A stretch of DNA of 64,000 nucleotides from Zygaena filipendulae (GCA_907165275.2 OU015659.1:6180501-6244500), one strand, 5' to 3'. Shown: positions 1 through 13,435, numbered from the stretch's first letter. Translations and numbers: made by a program. The notes: generated by a model not told the origin, from the letters alone.

Positions 1-393
1 CCTTATCGTGTGCATGGATCCATGTCACTTGAAATCAAAGTTTAGTGCGTATAATAGTATATAGTTACTTTGAATGCAATACAATTTACGATAAGAAAAT
101 TACAGTAATTTCATGACTTATGTTGACGTCACCAACGATTAAGCATCCACCGCGATAAAATGATGAAATCAGGGATTTTATCAAATCTTTCGATGTCTTG
201 ACGAAATGTGTATTTAATATAGATACCTAGCAAAAGTACAGTATGAGTATTTGTGCATGTTCCTCGAAAATCTATACACTTATAATGCTTTGTCCTGAAT
301 GACTGATGGATCAACGCACAGCCTAAATCGCTGATTGTAGAAACCTGTAACTTGGAGGGCGTGTTCTTTGTATGACGTAGGCATCCGATAAGA

Positions 394-508
394 AGGGATT
401 TTTGAAAATTCAACCCCTAAGGAGATGAAAAAAGGTTGCAAAGTTTGTATGGAACAATTCCGCGGAAACTTCGAAATTATCGCGGGTGAAACCGCGTAGG
501 ATAGCTAG
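394..508 (+). mobile_element. Helitron (Lep1-like) 3' end fragment
   Basis: The segment ends in the hairpin-forming CGCGGGTGAAACCGCG followed shortly by CTAG and T, the 3' end shared by many copies in this window. The 5' part (CCCCTAAGGAGATGAAAAAAG and following) matches the copy at 27965-28072, so both are the same subfamily. The 5' terminus is not identifiable. Confidence 0.6.
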
Positions 509-1479
509 TCTTAATATATAACCAATGGTTACAATAGTCGATCTTATCTGTTTAGTTTTACCTAGGTATTTAATAAAATGCCTATTTTTGTAACATACCA
601 TTGCTATCCGAGTGCACAGGACCAATAAGTAATGTCAGCAATGTGATGGACGCGTAGGAAATGAAGACACTAGGCCCCATTTCGATTTAGGTATGCGTAT
701 TCGATTCAGCGAGTATTAGGTAAATAAGCCCGTTACGTCATTTTATAGATTTACGTCACCTGCGAAAATTAACAATGCATTGATATAAAAAAGGCAGATT
801 ATATGTATATTGCAATGAAGGGAAGGCTTATTACTCAATAACAGGGCACTCATTAAGTCCCGCGGCCAACTTACTGCAAAGGCACGAAAAGTACCTAGGT
901 GTGGTTTAGGTTTAAAAAAAGGTTCATTACATCTGTATAAGCTCGGCACTAATTGAGTGAAGATATATAATACATTAAATACAGCAAAAAAACACGTAAT
1001 TATATATCTTTTATAGTATAAGTAAAAGTTGCCTTCTACATCTTTCTTACATGTGTTTTGTCAGTTTTTCGAAACAACAAAACTGAATTTGATGGAGTAA
1101 GTGTATCATTTACAGATTTTTTTTTGGAAAGTTTATAATAAACATTGGAGCTTCCGAAAGAATCCTGAAATTCACGCAGAACGACTATTATTGTTATAAT
1201 AAAATCTCAAACAATCGGTTTGTAGGTATAACTACTTTAAAACGTTTTTTTAAAATCTGAAATTATAGAAATAGAAAGCTACATTACCCCTGGATAACAT
1301 ATTATTATATTATGACACTTTTATTCTTAATCAAAGAGATCCCGAGGGATTCCCGAAATGTACGCGTGAACCACAGGGAACAGCTTAAAATCGTAGTTCT
1401 GAAGAAATAAGCGGACACACAGACAGACGTGGTTATAAAATTTAGTTTATAGGTACTATTTATACTTAAGAGTATAGTA

Positions 1480-1640
1480 CTAGCTGTGCCCGCGGTTTCA
1501 CTCGCGTGAGTTTTGGAATTCCCGCAGAAACTCCCAATTGTTTCCTGATAATTGCGAACCCAAAAAAAATAATTATTCACATTGGTCGAGCCATTCTCGA
1601 ATTTTAGTAAGACAAACGAACAGCAATTAATTTTTATACA
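1480..1640 (-). mobile_element. Helitron (Lep1-like), 3' end clear
   Basis: Reads A|CTAGCTGTGCCCGCGGTTTC on the plus strand, so it is a minus-strand copy. A conserved module ending GAGCCATTCTCGAATTTTAG follows and is also seen at 58880-59050. The 5' end is approximate. Confidence 0.6.
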
Positions 1641-2224
1641 ATATAAGTAATAACATAAAAGTAGATGTGTACCTATATGGTATATTTGAAAATTAAATTC
1701 ATAACATCGAAAGCTGTAACAACACTATTTTTAACATAGCAGCGGCAGAACAATTTTTATAAGTATCTAGTTATTTACCACAGAATATTCAATACTTGTA
1801 GCAATATAATACATAAATAATAAAATTAATAACAATAGTGAGTGTCTGCTACTATAAGTAGGCATGACAATATATTAGGTGCAATGTTGGTTCAAGTGTT
1901 TCACAATTTATTTTAAACGTTTAGTTTCTTTTGTAAAAAAGGATATAATACACGCTGCTATAATAATTAATTAAACCACATTATTTGCCAACTATGTATT
2001 GTAATTTGTTTAGATTAAGATTAACAGCCTGAAGTTTATATACATATTATATCTAGTATATACGTAGGTACCGACAGTAAATAATGCTTTCACATCACAC
2101 AGTGCCACAGTGCCACTTAGTTCCATACTAAACAAAACTTATACTATGGGTATCAAATAACTGATATACCTACCTAATATTTTTTTCTTGTAAATACTTT
2201 ATAACTACTTTATAAATGTTCACT

Positions 2225-2300
2225 CTAATGCGGGAATTGAACCCACGACACCTGGCAAAGGCGCCAGGTTCACTAAATACCTACTGCACTATCGGCATAG
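2225..2300 (-). mobile_element. tRNA-derived SINE head, degenerate
   Basis: The reverse complement contains a B-box-like GGTTCAATTCCCGC (plus 2230-2243) about 45 bases after an A-box-like TAGTGCAGTAGG. The acceptor ends do not pair into a tRNA cloverleaf, so this is read as a SINE head rather than a tRNA gene. Confidence 0.45.
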
Positions 2301-2856
2301 AGATTAGATCGATGATAAATATTCTCGGATGACCTAATAATTACGACGGAAGCACTCGAAAGCAATGAACTCTAAAGATTTGTAGATTTATGTATTATGA
2401 CCATTGACACAGTAAAACAGATGTGCAAAAGAGATCATGCATAGAAAATCTCCCCTTCTTTTCTCTGGATTCTTGTAGGGTTGTAAAAACTACTACTAAT
2501 ATTTACTTTTTTGTCGAGCGAGTAGTTAATTTTTATATGTAATGATTCTTCAGCTCCTAACAATGGAGTACTAGCTCCTCAGTCTCATAGAATAAAATTG
2601 CTTAATTCTCTGTGTACTGAACTCGATCGATCGCATATTTGTACGCGGATTGTTCAAAACTGACTACTCATCACTTCGTGACGATCGCAACGCATCAAAA
2701 TGACATTGAACTCGAATACGCACAGAATCGAGTAAACAATGCACCATACTACTCGTTAGCTCACTGCAGCTGGCTTCGCTACCTGCAAAACACAATTTAA
2801 AATACTCGACCCATACCACGAACAGCTAACTATTGTCGTCGCACACTTCGCAACAT

Positions 2857-3029
2857 GGTGAAATTTTCGTATTGAAACTTACGCATTTTAGAGCTCGTCT
2901 TTACTAACACTATTGAGAATTTAGCTATGTAAGGCAATGCCTATTATTTCCATAGTAAAATTCTCAATAGTGCATTAAAGATGGGCTCTAAAATGCGTTC
3001 ATAGTTAATTTCGATACGAAAATGTCACC
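2857..3029. mobile_element. Foldback (long inverted repeat) MITE
   Basis: Two arms of about 70 bases (from GGTGAAATTTTCGTAT to CTATTGAGAATTT, and its imperfect complement back to ATACGAAAATGTCACC) surround a spacer of about 30 bases. Matching blocks include CGCATTTTAGAGC against GCTCTAAAATGCG. No open frame is present. Superfamily not determined. Confidence 0.75.
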
Positions 3030-3139
3030 GTCTTCTGTCAGGAATTTCATTCAGTCAAAAAAACAATTGAAGGTTGAAGGTTTAAATTATCACAGGTACA
3101 CGTATCTATAATATATTTTAATTTATTTAGGTATATAAG

Positions 3140-3265
3140 ACTAGTCGATCTCCCACGGTTTCACACGTATTAATTTCGGAGTTCCCCCGGGAATTCCAGG
3201 ATAAAAAGTACCCTATGCCACTCGGAAATACTGTAGCTTTCTATAAGTGGAAGAAATTTTAAAAC
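3140..3265 (-). mobile_element. Helitron (Lep1-like) fragment
   Basis: ACTAGTCGATCTCCCACGG is followed by a diverged copy of the conserved module (GGAGTTCCCCCGGGAATTCC, then GGATAAAAAGTACCCTATG). The hairpin is mutated and the 5' part is missing. Confidence 0.5.
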
Positions 3266-4812
3266 CGATCCTGTTTATCCTCATGTCACGTGGTCACTCA
3301 AAATTGGACTAATAACTGGAATATTTTTTTGTGACCACGTGACGTGATGAGTTTTTTAAATTTCTATGGCGATAACAATTAAAGATTGTTAACTTTGTTG
3401 AAGCAGCAGGTTACAGGATGGAAATGTGTATTTTGTCCAGAAGATTATTTCTTGATTTTAGATGTTAAAAAAATTTAAGGTGAAATGGAATCTACAAACA
3501 TTAAAATTATTTACATGAAAATCGAAAAAACATCTGTATGGAGAGAGAGAGAGCAAGAGAAAAAAAGGTAAAAATAATAAAAAGAGAAAATCTTTAATAT
3601 ATTAACAAAGAGGATCCGTTACACTACTATAGTCACGTAACGTTCATAAAGTAAGCGACAGTAGGTAATGGTCCAAGATACCTACATTATCGCCAGATCA
3701 GCATATCAGTCAGAAACAATGACTGCGGTTATATTATAGCGTGATTATCGCAGTTCATGATGTAATTTTTAATAGTAATGTTGAATTACGCATACATAAT
3801 AACTGTGTGTCGCCCTTACCAATGTTCCCAATACCTTGGCATATACCTACCCTAAAAAGAGGATACCTATAGGTGTTATATAAAAGGTGTTATATAATGT
3901 ATGTTTCATATGTGCATAATATACTGACCATTTTTAGACAGAATGCAATGAATGAAAAATAACATGGGACTCGGATTTCGCCAATATTCTCTTTGGACTT
4001 CGCATTAGAAATTGGCCTAACGTCGATTATACACCTGTACCTTTATTTTAAATAATATTTTGAAGTACTTAGGTACCGTTTCGTATGTAACCTACGACGA
4101 TTCTTTACGATTCTTTCTTTACGATAAATGCGAATGGGAGTTTATTTGTTTGTTTATTATCTACGCTTTCAAGCCCTAGCCGCTCAACCGAACCGACCAA
4201 GTACCTACCAACATACAAGCGGCGGTGGTCGACGGCGTGTCATGTCGTCGATAAAAAGAAATGTCAAAGAAATGTGAATAGAAAGCCAAAAACCTCTGTA
4301 TCAATAAATAAAAAGAGTTAATTAACTTCAAAGTACATAATAAAATTTAAATTAATTAAAGAAACCCTTGGAATGGACATAGAAGTCTTTCAAAGTTAGG
4401 TTAGGGTCTTACACATGCTTAATTAATAGAAAAACTACAATTGTGGAAGGTGCGATTAGGACACTCTATTAAATAAGAAGTATGGCATAAAATAAATTGC
4501 CATTCCTTACGTATAGTCCTTATTAAAGTAGTTTTTAAACCAAGCGTCATCACCCTCCAACCTCCAAGTATTTCTGCGAATCTTGCATTTTTCTAAAGGT
4601 CATGAGTGAATAAACCAGCTGTGAGTTATAACCTCCGTTAAAAAAAACGAGCTGAAGCTCGCAAGCTCGCAAAATACGCATCACCATCTGTGTAATTAAC
4701 TTTATTTCCAATAAGGAAAATAAAATATACCGGCCGACACCTATTGTTTAATGGTTAGGTAATTGTAAAGTTTAATATAAACGAGAAGAGATATTTTTTC
4801 AAAAAGAACTTT

Positions 4813-4892
4813 TGACAGCGGTGGGATTCGAACCCACGCCCTTTCGGACTGGTGCCTAAAACCAGCGCCTTAGACCACTCGGCCACGCTGCC
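4813..4892 (-). tRNA. tRNA-Leu (anticodon UAG)
   Basis: On the minus strand the 7-bp acceptor stem is GGCAGCG paired with CGCTGTC (one G-U pair). The A box is TGGCCGAGTGG and the B box GGTTCGAATCC. The anticodon arm is CTGGT-TTTAGGC-ACCAG, whose loop gives anticodon TAG. A long variable arm (TCCGAAAGGGCG region) is present, as expected of class II leucine tRNAs. Both internal promoter boxes match consensus, and a run of five T, a Pol III terminator, lies about 10 bases past the 3' end. It therefore looks functional. It would decode CUA (and possibly other CUN) codons. No intron is seen. Confidence 0.95.
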
Positions 4893-5780
4893 ACTTTCGG
4901 CAATGTTTTATTTTGCCATCTCAACATGAGTGTTGAGATGGAAGATCAAAATAATCGAGGTGTTCCTACTGAAATAGAGTGTATATTGTGCATCTTGATT
5001 TTAAAAGAAAATTGATACTACACTTATAACTGATCGTACCATTTTTATAATGATAGACGTATAATTTAGAAGAAGTATCCTTTTTAATGTATGTACTTAC
5101 CTATGTTGGATACGCGACATCCTTGTGATTTTTATATCAATTATTTTTATGTAGGTAGGTATATGTTTTATCTAAAACAGTTTAACGCATTCGATGATTG
5201 TTATTTTTTAGTTTTTTTACTTTTTGATGCAAAAGTGATTAATAAATTAAATATCTAGGTTTTTCTTTCACGTTTTCACTTCGCAATGTAGCTCACAGAT
5301 CTCAGAAGATACTCTGCATATAACGCATATAACGCACCCATATATTAATTTTTAAAACAATAACAAAGTAAATGCGATTTTTAATAATAGAGAAATACGT
5401 TGCGATAAAAAATCAATCAACGAAGAATAAACAAGTGGAAATTGAACACGAGCTTTAATAGCAGATTCCCTTTCGAGCAGTAATGTTGTGGTCAGGACAG
5501 GATAAACCACATTCCTGCGGTCCATGCTTTGATGGAACCCCGATACCATTGGCATTGCTGGGAATAAATTGATGAGCCTATACCTATCTAGCAACTAGAT
5601 TCTGGTCCCTTGATATTCAGCACTTGTTTGGCGTGAAGAACATGTTTTCATCATTGTTGATCAATAAAAACTTTTTGCTTGTGTTTTTGATTGAGCAGGC
5701 AAAATCATAACTACGATTCCTCGACACGACTGGGCTTTAGAAGTGATTTAGTTAAATTTCTAATAAGCTAACTAACGAAA

Positions 5781-6030
5781 TTTTAGTTTTTAATCTGGCG
5801 TGAAGATTAATAGGTAAAAAAAATATGAACACGTATTTTTCCTTTTTTTTACGTAATCAAAAAATTACGGCGATACATTGAATCGAAATGTCCTGTGACG
5901 TCGCACTATCGGCTTAAAATTTATATCGGTTAATGAAGTCACGAGCACCCACTCCTAAACTTTAATGCGCTTTATCTACGTAAATTTGCATTAATTTGTA
6001 AAAATAAAATATATGTGTCTACATTATTTT
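5781..6030. mobile_element. MITE relic, TAGTCCGTC family
   Basis: Shares ACACGTATTTTTCCTTTTTT, an ACGTAATCAAAAAATTACGGC core, a GTGACGTC-like centre and a CTAAACTTTAATGCGC block with copies at 32655, 40004, 42197 and 46829. The terminal inverted repeats are decayed, so this is an old copy. Confidence 0.55.
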
Positions 6031-6489
6031 TCATGATGATCGGTTGAAACAAACAAAAAAACTCACATTCGAATTACACCGGGTGTTTGCAATTATATTG
6101 GCGTGATTTGTTTGTCTAGCTACAAACAACTTGTTCCATATCTCATTTTTAAAGATTTACAACAATTAGTAATTATTTAGACTAATTTAAAATAAGTTGC
6201 GGTTTTATTCTCTTAAATATTTAACATATCAGTGAAAACTCGTTTCGATATAGCGTTCAAACTAAATTTATCAGCTTAACCTGTAAGACTTTTTAACATT
6301 TAGACAAAAAAAGAAATCTCCAGTGTAATTATTATATTAAAACGGAAAAACTATGTAATTCTCACGCGGATTCTATTGTGAAAACATACACGATCGCCGG
6401 CGAAGTGATAACCAAAGGTTAAATAAAACTCTTTTTGTATTAAAGGGGTATCCAAGTCTTTATATTCTGCGATTATCAGCAGGTATCGA

Positions 6490-6606
6490 TATATTGTGAT
6501 ACTAGCTATACAACGTGCATGCCAAATTTTATCCAAATCCATTCAGCCGTTTTTGCGTGATTGAGTAACAAACATCCACACTTTCATATTTATAATATTA
6601 GTAGGA
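6490..6606 (-). mobile_element. Helitron (Lep1-like) 5' portion
   Basis: Ends in TTTATAATATTAGTAGGA|T, the complement of the 5' end A|TCCTACTAATATTATAAA. The preceding GCCGTTTTTGCGTGATTGAG block matches the complement of the copy at 28117. Confidence 0.55.
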
Positions 6607-7404
6607 TATTTTTACAATCACACTACTTTATAAAACAGGCAGGTCTAAGATGTCTCAATTTCATCTTTACCTACACGTCTCGTCTCGTCCGGTCATCCTG
6701 TATAAACTAACAAACCTGCTATAAAATCAACAATTAGTTTATAACTGTCAAAACTTGATTTTGTAATGATTGAATTGGATTATGTAATGTGCCTGCAGCG
6801 AATAGTTTTTTGTTACGCTTTCACGCCATATATCATGTGCATACAAGTTGTCAAGGGTACAGGAAAAGACATAGGATAGATACTTTTATCCTGGAATTAA
6901 CGCTCACAAAACCGCGAGGAACAGAATATAGTTTATTATATAAAATGTATTAATCGTAGCCGGCGATACAAGTACTAGTATAGGTTAGTAGCCGTGAGCT
7001 CGTAGCAAGTTCAAGGCCAAGGCTACGAGCGACTACGTCTACGCGATGCCACCGTGGCAATGCGCTGAGATAAGGTTTAACGATCGTTAACAGCATCTTG
7101 GTAATGTTTATAATCGTTTTTGTTTCGTTTCTTTTATCATGATCATGATGTTGTTGGGATAAAAACAAATAAATTTTACTGACAAACTTGTTTTGGGTAC
7201 GATTAGCATCGAGAATAACATAGATACCTACTTGCAACACTTATCACAGTCGATTCTTATCACCATTGATCTAGTGATTATTTTATCGGACCTCATTGTT
7301 ACGCTAAAGAGTCGATCGCGCTTATTTTGAAAGATTTTAACAAAAACAAAATGTGTTTCACTACTAATTAGCTGATGTTATACCTAATGCGTAAATTAGG
7401 CTGC

Positions 7405-7463
7405 TTTGGAGTTCCTGCGGGAATTTCGAAACTCACATGGGTGAAACCGCGGGGCACAGCTAT
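7405..7463 (+). mobile_element. Helitron (Lep1-like) 3' end fragment
   Basis: Contains GGAGTTCCTGCGGGAATTTC and then GGGTGAAACCGCGGGGCACA, ending in CTAT in place of CTAG. Confidence 0.5.
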
Positions 7464-10400
7464 ACCTAAATAAAATCTCTTAGAAAATACGATTTCTTAA
7501 AGCAGGTGGTGCTAGTTTGTCTCTAAGAAACCTTAACCCTGTAAATCAAACGGCATAATTTAAGTACAAAATACATAGGTAGGTACATAAATTCATGTGG
7601 TAGTATTATGTACTATCTACGGCATCTACTTGTGCAAATCAATTTTCTTCTTTAATCACGATTTTCATGCAACCGTGACGCTGCCGTCTGTATTAGATAT
7701 ATCTATCATTAACATTATGACATCATGCTTTGTTTATATCGTAATTTTACAGATAATATTCTGATGTGTAATTATGATTCGATTCCCATCACATGTCTTG
7801 AGTAGATCTTTACTTGCCTGCTTAATTGCTACTTATGATATGAGGTTATTCATAAAGTAGGTAGGTACGTCACACTAATTTCGTGACTTTTTGCCTTTGA
7901 CCCCTTCCGAGTCACCACAGTTGGTCCTTAGTGTAACGTCACAACCTTATTTCGCCAATAAATCAATTGAAACCTTGTGCCCATTAAGATATAGAGTTGG
8001 AAATACATATTTGAACAGGATGGATAAGATTTTCGAATGTCACACTTCGTAATATAATAATACCAAAATAGCAATACTTTACTGACGCCTCCATTCTATC
8101 ACCGCATAGTTTCGCAGTTAAGGTGCCATATAAATCAATCGCACTGATAACGTTCAGTTTAGTTCAGTTTGGCAACACCAGTCACGGGCCACAGCCTAAG
8201 TTTGATAGTATCACACCATCCGGTGATTCTGTAGCCTTATCATTGTGCAACCACTGATATCTCTATGCTGTTTTACTTAGAGCTTTCTCATTGTTTCGTC
8301 TTAATTACATGGATATATTGGATACAGTATCTCGAATGTGGTTCAATGTCAAACTGAACATTAAAATTAAGGTCACCTAAGAATCTCTTCGTTTTGTCTA
8401 CAAGCGACTCTCTGTTTGTTCCGGATTCGATGGAAATTAAGTAATTTACCAAAAAAAATTTAAAAAATATGTAATAATAAAAATTTTAATAATTCTAAGT
8501 AAATTATAATAAAATATTTCTTTTCTTTATATAATTATTAATTTGACTTTGATAATCCTTGCCACCAATATTTGTTTGTTACGCTTACGCGCTAATCTTG
8601 CATACTTACATGTTTTCAGGGGTGCATGAAAGGACATAGGGTGCTTTTTATCTCGGAAACTCTCTAATTAATGCGAGTAAAACTGCAGGAAACAACTAGC
8701 AATATATTACAATAAAAAAGCTAATAAAAGCTTCAAAGGTTCAGGCCATGAAAATAGATATGCAGTAACAATTTTAAAATTTAATTCTATGATAAAATCT
8801 CAAGCAGAAACTACAGGAGTACAACGTTAAATATTTTACGTGTGCAAAAAACCTGTTAAACGGTAGTTAACCATCCTATTCTAATTAAGTCAGAAGACAA
8901 AAAAGTCTATTTTTTTTTTAGCAACATACTCGGTATGTACAAAACAAAACATCTATAAAAGGTTTGTGTTGCCGCCGATGGCTATCTTGGCCTACGAACT
9001 TAATTATAAGTTATTGTCTCACTGAGACAGTTAAAAATGGAGAGTTCAGTCACCTGTGTAATAAGATCTTAACTATGTACTTAGCCTTCGCCAAATAATA
9101 ATGTTCATCTAAAACAGTACAAGTTTACTTATTTATGTATCCAATGTAGAGACGAACACCATCTACATCTCTACATATTTTTTTTGCTATATTATTATTT
9201 ATTTTTAAAAATAATATTAAACATTAAGTATTGTATTATATTACCATATAGATATATTTTGTACAACATTGAAGAAATATAACAATATTTCACCTTCAAC
9301 GTTACTCACTAGTAATGACTTTGATTATAGTTAAAACAAAACATCTATAGAAAAAAACTTAATACACCATGTCAATAATAAAACAACAGAGTGCCTAAAA
9401 ATTGTTAATTACTACGCGAAAAAACTTAAGTTCTGATAAGATCATATTGTATCTATTTTATAGAGATTACAATGGCACAATGGTATATGAGGCGAAACCA
9501 TCCTGTTCCGTGAATGAGCTAAAATTTAAATAGGTATACGTATTTTTAGAGACATAATGTTAGATGGCAAAAGATTTTACGAAATATTATTACTTGAAAT
9601 AGGTAAGTATATTTTATACAAGTCAAACCGAGTGACGAAGTGTTCGTATAATCCATCTATCTTCGGAACTACTGAACGGATTAGCATGCGGTCTTGACAA
9701 ATAGATTAAGCTTAGCTTAAAGCAACATTATAGGTATAGATTTAGTTGCATTTAGTCTCGGATCTCGCGAAATAAGTTTTATAAAAACTTTCCACACACG
9801 TGAAAAACAGTCAGTTTAACATAAATCTGCCACTTCTTGAGGTAATGCAGCGTTTTCAGGCGCGGATCTTGATTTGGTTGGAGAAGAGGTGGGGGGGCAT
9901 TTAAGTTGCACCGCGAATTTACAGGGTTTTTCTAAGGTCTGATTTAAGTACCTACTTTAGTCCTCAGGGGTTCGAATGCACCCAATGCCCCCCGTAAATC
10001 CGCGCCTGTATTAATTGTCTGTTACTAACTACTAACTACTAGACGATATCACATGGCGTATTATACTAACAGTTGTCCAGACATCCAAACTTGTAAACAC
10101 GAATATTTATCACAAAGTCTTCATCTAGCCTGACGCGGGGATCGAACCTGCGAACCAAAAACCAATAGACTATAGAGCTGTATAAGTTATGTAAAGATTT
10201 TGTTCGTCTTACAAGAGTTCCTAACGGATATTTTTACAAAATTAATGTAATTGTTGGTATAAATGGCGAATTCTTGGCATTGAACTTGGCCAAGCGGGCC
10301 TACTTGGCTGTATCGCCAAATGTGTTGAGCACGTATTCCGATCTCACGTTAGTCTCTCGATATATCAGATACCGTAATTATTCTAAATACGTTCTACGTA

Positions 10401-10785
10401 CTCAACTTGGTACCTATCTACTTAGGATAATCTTGCATATTAGATAGAATTGTATGTACTAGTGAAGGAGGACAGCATTATATTAAAAGTGAAAATAAAT
10501 AGTATTTTAAAACTATAAAGCAAAACAAGTTAACAAATCAGACACTTCGCTTGCACAGTACGAAGTACGACCTTAAAATGACTAAAGTTAAAAAACAATA
10601 TTGTTAAGACCTGGACCTACTTTATAGTGTAAGTCTTAACTGACCTACACTATAATCGATCCTTTATAGAAAAGATTTAATCAACAATATAATAAAATTA
10701 ATATTTCCAGCAAATCATAAATTGGGTTATTCTCTATCAAAAGTCATAAGAATAGATATTAACATAAAATATTAATTATTATCTA

Positions 10786-10970
10786 TCTATATATGAAAAT
10801 ATATCTCTATTTCTCTTGGTCACGGCATCACACATGAACGGCTCGAACAATTTCGCTTATCTTTTTCTTGTTGGGTTTGTCATTGTAAGGAGAAGAAGAA
10901 TATGAAAGAATTTGGGAGTTCCTTTGGGAATTCCAAAACTTATGTGGGTGAAACCGCGGGGCACGGCTAG
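10786..10970 (+). mobile_element. Helitron (Lep1-like), near full length
   Basis: Starts A|TCTATATATGAAAATATATC and ends in GGGTGAAACCGCGGGGCACG-GCTAG|T. The 3' hairpin, CTAG terminus and A/T flanks are all present. The reverse-oriented copy at 39016-39205 shares its internal sequence (TGGTCACGGC against its complement). About 185 bp, with no coding potential. Confidence 0.7.
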
Positions 10971-12836
10971 TTTTTAATAAATATCATCTACTTAATTGTC
11001 TAATCAAAATTTAACAATCGTTAGGTGCCTCACATGAAACTAGACGACGAGATAATATACTGTGAATAATAATATTATATTGTATATGAATAATATTAAA
11101 ATGAAAGATATTTTGGATAAGTAAAATAATCAATCGGGATAAATTGCTAGTTTGTGCCTTTTGCCTGTAGGTAATTTACTACAATTTTACAATAAAAATA
11201 GCAGATGCAAATGACTTAGTAGCTTTAAAAATACGCATTCGTTCCAGTACTATTATTTCAAGCATAATTCAGATGTCAGAAGCAAATAATAGATAGCAAC
11301 TCAATTTACATAATATTATAACCATATCTACAATCGGGACTCGGTTAGCAAAAACATCGATACGTACTTACAGTACAAGTCGAATGTGTTCATTTTATTC
11401 ATGTAAGTACTATCACGCACAATAAAGTCCCCTAGTCTATGTTTATTATTCTTATTTTAAGCCGTAGAGTCTACCGGTAAAGGTAAACAATCGTCTACGG
11501 CGTAGACTATTATATTATTGTACCTTGTGGCTTTACCCATTATAACACAGTATATTTAAAAAAAAATTACAAGTCGTAGACTAATGCTACGGTACGAAAG
11601 ATCAATCCGGGAAATTCTTTTACAGAGAAATATTCAAGTTAAGCATCTTCAAATTTTAATCATAATTATTATCATCTGTTAAACACAGATACCTATATAT
11701 TTTAGATATGCTGCGGATTTGCCTATTAGTTTTCTGATACTGACATGGGCACGATGCAAACTTTTTTTAAATCTTATTTTGTTCAAAACCTTTGTACTCG
11801 ACAGTACGATTCCCTCTCAACAAGACTGGGTTCACCGTAGCGTTGACTCTGAACTGGTTTGCAGATATTATTAAATGTCGGCGACGTAATGTAATGGTTT
11901 TTACTTTTTATCATAGACTAGGAGTGGGACCCATCTTCTTGTACCTTCATACATAATGAAATAAGATAAAAAAAAGTTTCCAGTTTACGAAGAACGAAGG
12001 CAACATTGCGTTTATGCAACTATACCTATATTTTACGAGTACTAACCAGTAAGCTGCACCTGCTCATATACTATAATAGCAAAATTGCAGTTGTATTTTT
12101 CAATTTATTGTATATAAGTATCGTAGGATATGTAGGTATATATAACCGAAATGTATAGTGAATGTTTTTTTAATACCTACATAGTTAAAAGTAACAATAT
12201 TTTTATCATAAAATAAATAATCAAATTTCTATTTCGCCATGTAATAAGTGCTATTAACCGCATGTCTTTTTTGTTATAGTTTATTCTTTAAAAAAGTTTT
12301 TCACGTATTATTTTAGATAATTATATCTTATTAAATTAATATTTAGAAGAAATCTACACTTAAAGATGAGACAAACTGGTTTAAAAGTCATAATATGTTA
12401 ATATTATCCATTTAACCAACGTCCTTTTGTGTAATCCTGTAGATGTAACAATAGAATCACAAATCTGGTGGAAACAGCTTACTACGTCTCTCGACACAAA
12501 CGTATACGTAATTACGCACCGCTCAGGCACACTTTGATAGGTTTTCTGCTTCAATTCCGAACGGAATTTTAAATTAAAAGAACTAACGCTCCATGACCTA
12601 GGTATAATAGCTCTATGACTACATTTATCACAATCTAAAATTAGTATAAAAGATGTCATCTTTCTCTGTAAGCAATCAAGTTGTGACGGAGTGACAGGAA
12701 TGTAGATTATGGTTAATCGATCGAATGACATTGTAGTTGGCGCATAAATTGTGGTGATATATAATCAAACAAAATATAATGTAGCTGCTATAACACATTT
12801 CATTTGAAAGAGATTTTTTACGGTTTATTTATGTAA
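10971..12836. other. Non-coding AT-rich DNA with a chance-length ORF
   Basis: Contains the longest open frame of the left half, 12381-12731 minus, 116 codons. It has no recognisable domain and is within the length expected by chance here. A short complementary pair around GTCTACGG/CCGTAGAC lies near 11465-11510. Nothing else is supported. Confidence 0.5.
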
Positions 12837-13138
12837 AAGCTGTTCCTCGCGGTTTCACCCGTGATAAACTCTTTTTCCCGTGGGAATTCCAAGATGGAAG
12901 TACTCTATATGTAAGTAACCTTTTTTGTACCCCTGACAACGTGTAGAATGTAAAATTTAATGCAGTTTCACCCACGCTAAGTCCTGAGTTCCTGCGGGAA
13001 TTCCGAGATAAAAGTACCCTATATGCTACTCTATATCCCAACAACGTGTATGCAAAATTTCTTGATAATCAGTTCAGTCGTTGCAGCGTGAAAACGTAAC
13101 AAACAAACTCACTTTCGCATTTATAATAATAGTAAGGA
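12837..13138 (-). mobile_element. Helitron (Lep1-like), double-unit form
   Basis: On the plus strand it runs from CTGTTCCTCGCGGTTTCACC to TTTATAATAATAGTAAGGA|T. The GCGGTTTCACCC...TTCCTGCGGGAATTCC module occurs twice (about 12845 and 12960), each followed by AAAGTACYCTATATG. The 5' end on the minus strand is intact with an A|TC junction; the outer 3' CTAG is lost. Similar doubled copies occur at 17452 and 56850. Confidence 0.7.
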
Positions 13139-13284
13139 TTTAGGTACTAGCTATGTCATCTGATATCTGCGAAAGCAATCATGTTTCTAGATTTAATTTA
13201 TTTATTTCGGTAGCGGTATCCATACCTCTTAAAAATAATTACTTAGATAGGAACGCATAGAAAACTTAATTTTGTGTATGTTAA

Positions 13285-13435
13285 TCTTCTTCTTTATAAA
13301 TAAAAATTAATGTTTGTATGTCTGTCCTCTATGCGTTTCGAAACCATTAGTCCGATTTTGATGAAACTTTGGCGGGTTGTTTTGCCTGCGTCCGCAAAGG
13401 TTTCTGATCCCAAAACTCATGCGGGGCACGGCTAG
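13285..13435 (+). mobile_element. Helitron (TTAATGTTTGTATGTCT type)
   Basis: Begins with TTCTTCTTTATAAATAAAAA and ends CGGGGCACGGCTAG|T. Internal CCGATTTTGATGAAACTTTG and GTCCGCAAAGGTTTCTGATC blocks are nearly identical to the copy at 38341-38496, which points to recent activity. Part of the 3' hairpin is deleted. Confidence 0.7.

Larger units (their letters stand above)
1..4812. other. Non-coding AT-rich DNA upstream of tRNA-Leu
   Basis: I see no convincing exon here. The stretch holds Helitron ends near 394, 1480 and 3140, a SINE head near 2230, a foldback element at 2857-3029 and a short GA-rich run near 3540. Open frames (up to 94 codons) are of chance length for this composition. The rest is AT-rich sequence with scattered GGTACCTA/TAGGTAGG strings. 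Confidence 0.6.
4893..10785. other. Intergenic DNA with transposon remnants
   Basis: No exon found. Contents are a short inverted repeat around GTTGAGATGG just beyond the tRNA (4916-4945), a MITE relic at 5781-6030, Helitron pieces near 6490-6606, 6830-6930, 7405-7463 and 8640-8700, and long AT-rich stretches. The piece near 10135-10190 has a B-box-like GGTTCGATCCCC on the minus strand, probably another SINE head. Confidence 0.55.

Noticed and set aside
12381..12731. 116-codon minus-strand open frame, longest on the left side
   Set aside because: At this base composition several frames of this length are expected by chance in six-frame 64 kb. It has no recognisable domain and sits in AT-rich non-coding DNA.
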